Part shown: piece by piece, positions 62,784 to 64,000 of the stretch | How positions within the stretch are numbered: the first letter of the stretch is position 1 | Layout: every line of letters starts with the position of its first letter | Assembly: GCA_947488655.1 (NCBI GenBank) | Contig: CANKZZ010000003.1 | Location: forward strand, 62,001 to 126,000 | DNA length: 64,000 nucleotides | Direction: 5' to 3' | Source: an uncultured Psychroserpens sp. | GTDB lineage: Bacteria; Bacteroidota; Bacteroidia; Flavobacteriales; Flavobacteriaceae | The notes under the pieces: generated by a model | What the model was told of the DNA's origin: nothing | Database searches by the model: none | What the model saw: the letters and a program-made list of their open reading frames with translations, nothing else | Program-made: the position numbers and the translations under genes

Positions 62784-63142
62784 ATGAAAAAAATATCTAT
62801 GTTATTAATTGTAGTTTCAATGTTTTTTCCAGTTGTGCAGCTCATTATGGTTTACCTCAATATTACAATTAAATTATAACAGAAGTTGTACTAACAGAAA
62901 ACAACTTTAAAGTTATAAAAATTGTTAAAGAAGAAGCGTTGGCTACTTATGTTTTTATTTTTTTAAGGCTTAGCTAAAAATGGTTGAGTAGCAGAAGCAA
63001 AAGCTAAACTGTTAAAATCTGCGGTTATGGAAGGTGCAGCGAGAACGTTTGTAAATGAAATTGTGGAGGTGAAGTCTAGTGGAATTTTGTTTGTTAAGAA
63101 ATACAAGGTTATTGATTCAGGGCAAATAATTGATATTCAATA
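62784..63142 (+). pseudogene. Decayed DUF6567-like lipoprotein gene (copy C)
   Basis: Aligns with 54388-54750. A one-base loss in the signal region shifts the frame before the Cys (AAHYGLP is readable in another frame). In-frame stops follow, and another shift occurs at the glycine-rich turn. The 3' part is well kept (MEGAARTFVNEIVEVKSSG). The ~150 bp upstream is also conserved between the two copies. Confidence 0.88.
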
Positions 63143-63171
63143 AATAACCTTTTCTTTTATAATGTATTTAG

Positions 63172-63198
63172 AACCTTACGGATTTCCGTAAGGTTTTG
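63172..63198 (+). terminator. Terminator with TACGG-N4-CCGTA stem (copy C)
   Basis: aaccttacgg / ccgtaaggtt with loop attt; TACGGATTTCCGTA is at 63177-63190. Counterpart of 54781-54812. Confidence 0.75.
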
Positions 63199-63213
63199 TT
63201 TTATAATGAGATT

Positions 63214-63642
63214 ATGTTTGAAAACAACAAATACCTAATCGATAATATGATATCAACCGAATTAAAAAGTCATTTTTTAAGACTTTATCAAATGGCGTTT
63301 TCAGATGACAATTTTGATGTGCTAGAATTAAAAATGTTATATCGTTTTGCTGAAGAAAGAGGAGTTTCAGAGGTGCAATTGCAACAGGTTCTGTTAAACC
63401 CTCTAACCGAAGATGCAAAAATTCCAGATTCATTAAATTTAAAAATAGAATATCTCAATGATTTGGCTAAAATGATTTGGGCTGATGGCGTTGTAACTGA
63501 AGATGAAAGAAATACATTATTGAAATATTGTAAAAGATTTGGGTTTTTAGACAAAAACTTACAACAGCTTGTTGACTTTCTACTAGAATGTGCTAAGCAA
63601 AAATTATCACTAGAAGAAATTCTAACAAAAATTAACGAATAA
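63214..63642 (+). CDS. TerB-like helical protein
   Basis: A 142-aa all-helical protein. LYQMAFSDDNFDVLELKMLY and LAKMIWADGVVTEDERNTLL have the D-x-x-x-D/E-x-x-x-L pattern of TerB-like domains, which may bind metal at membranes. I start at ATG 63214; the TTG at 63196 lies in the terminator of the preceding copy. The stop is 2 nt before the next gene. Function unknown. Confidence 0.7.
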   Translation: MFENNKYLIDNMISTELKSHFLRLYQMAFSDDNFDVLELKMLYRFAEERGVSEVQLQQVLLNPLTEDAKIPDSLNLKIEYLNDLAKMIWADGVVTEDERNTLLKYCKRFGFLDKNLQQLVDFLLECAKQKLSLEEILTKINE

Positions 63643-63644
63643 GT

Positions 63645-64000
63645 ATGGAAAAGTTAAGAAATTTATTTGCTGTAAAAAAAAATCAATCAGAAGAAGAGGA
63701 GTTAGATAATAATATAACTAATCAAGATAATATTAGAATAACATATTATCAAAGTGGATTTGCTGCAGCTCAAAAGGCAACTGGCAAACCTATTGTGTTA
63801 AAAGCTTGTCTGCAAAATGTTTATAATAGTTTTGAAGATCAATGTAGAAATCAAAAGATTGAACAAGAAAAACTTAAAAAGCCTTATCACGAAGAAATTG
63901 AACGACAAAAATCTGAGATAAAAAAATTAGAAACAGCAAAGGAAATTAATGACGAAAAACAAGTAGAATATAATAATAAAATATCGCAGATAAAGGATGA
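63645..64000 (+). CDS. Coiled-coil protein, 3' end outside window
   Basis: At least 118 codons from the ATG at 63645, open to the window edge. A conserved-looking segment, ITYYQSGFAAAQKATGKPIV, is followed by a long charged coiled coil (EIERQKSEIKKLETAKEIND). It starts 2 nt after the TerB-like gene, so they form an operon. I cannot name it; the rest lies beyond the window. Confidence 0.65.
   Translation, partial: MEKLRNLFAVKKNQSEEEELDNNITNQDNIRITYYQSGFAAAQKATGKPIVLKACLQNVYNSFEDQCRNQKIEQEKLKKPYHEEIERQKSEIKKLETAKEINDEKQVEYNNKISQIKD

Overview
The window reads as the chromosome of a marine-type member of the Flavobacteriaceae (Bacteroidota). It is strongly A+T-rich, lacks Shine-Dalgarno sites, and has several promoters of the Bacteroidota type (TAnnTTTG at -7). 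Two giant secreted proteins end in type IX secretion (T9SS) sorting domains. Many small lipoproteins have an N-terminal lipobox, and several TPR histidine kinases are paired with LuxR- or LytTR-type regulators. No species can be named from the sequence alone.

Layout. 1-3300: a partial SRPBCC protein and an M49 (dipeptidyl-peptidase III-like) lipoprotein. 3338-7657 (minus): a tight four-gene operon of a papain-like cysteine protease, an unknown partner, a sensor kinase and a NarL-type regulator, bracketed by two similar 18-bp inverted repeats. 7.8-40.9 kb is mostly housekeeping: ilvE, mnmD, a sirtuin, trmH, deaD, rdgB, hpf, rlmH, nadC, priA, rpsF-rpsR-rplI and hisS. Between these lie an AraC-BLUF (blue light) pair, two LytTR regulators (one with its kinase), a MacB-like ABC permease and several small lipoproteins. 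41-52.7 kb (minus): a 2096-aa adhesin-like T9SS protein and a 1713-aa M14 carboxypeptidase with thirteen 81-bp coding repeats.

52.9-63.2 kb is the unusual part. A signalling locus (transmembrane protein / small lipoprotein / TPR histidine kinase / response regulator / DUF6567-like lipoprotein) is present three times in different states. Copy B (56583-60237) has an intact kinase and regulator. Copy A keeps only the regulator and the DUF6567-like lipoprotein, with recognisable kinase and lipoprotein relics upstream. Copy C (60838-63190) is wholly pseudogenised. Comparing B and C reveals a leader with compensatory base-pair changes and a possible pseudoknot, and a TACGG-N4-CCGTA inverted repeat recurs only in this region. 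An hsdM relic, a 3'-half tRNA-Met and 12-bp tandem repeats mark the region as recombination-prone.

Across the whole window a decamer, ATTTCCGAAG or its complement, recurs far more often than composition predicts, mostly between genes.
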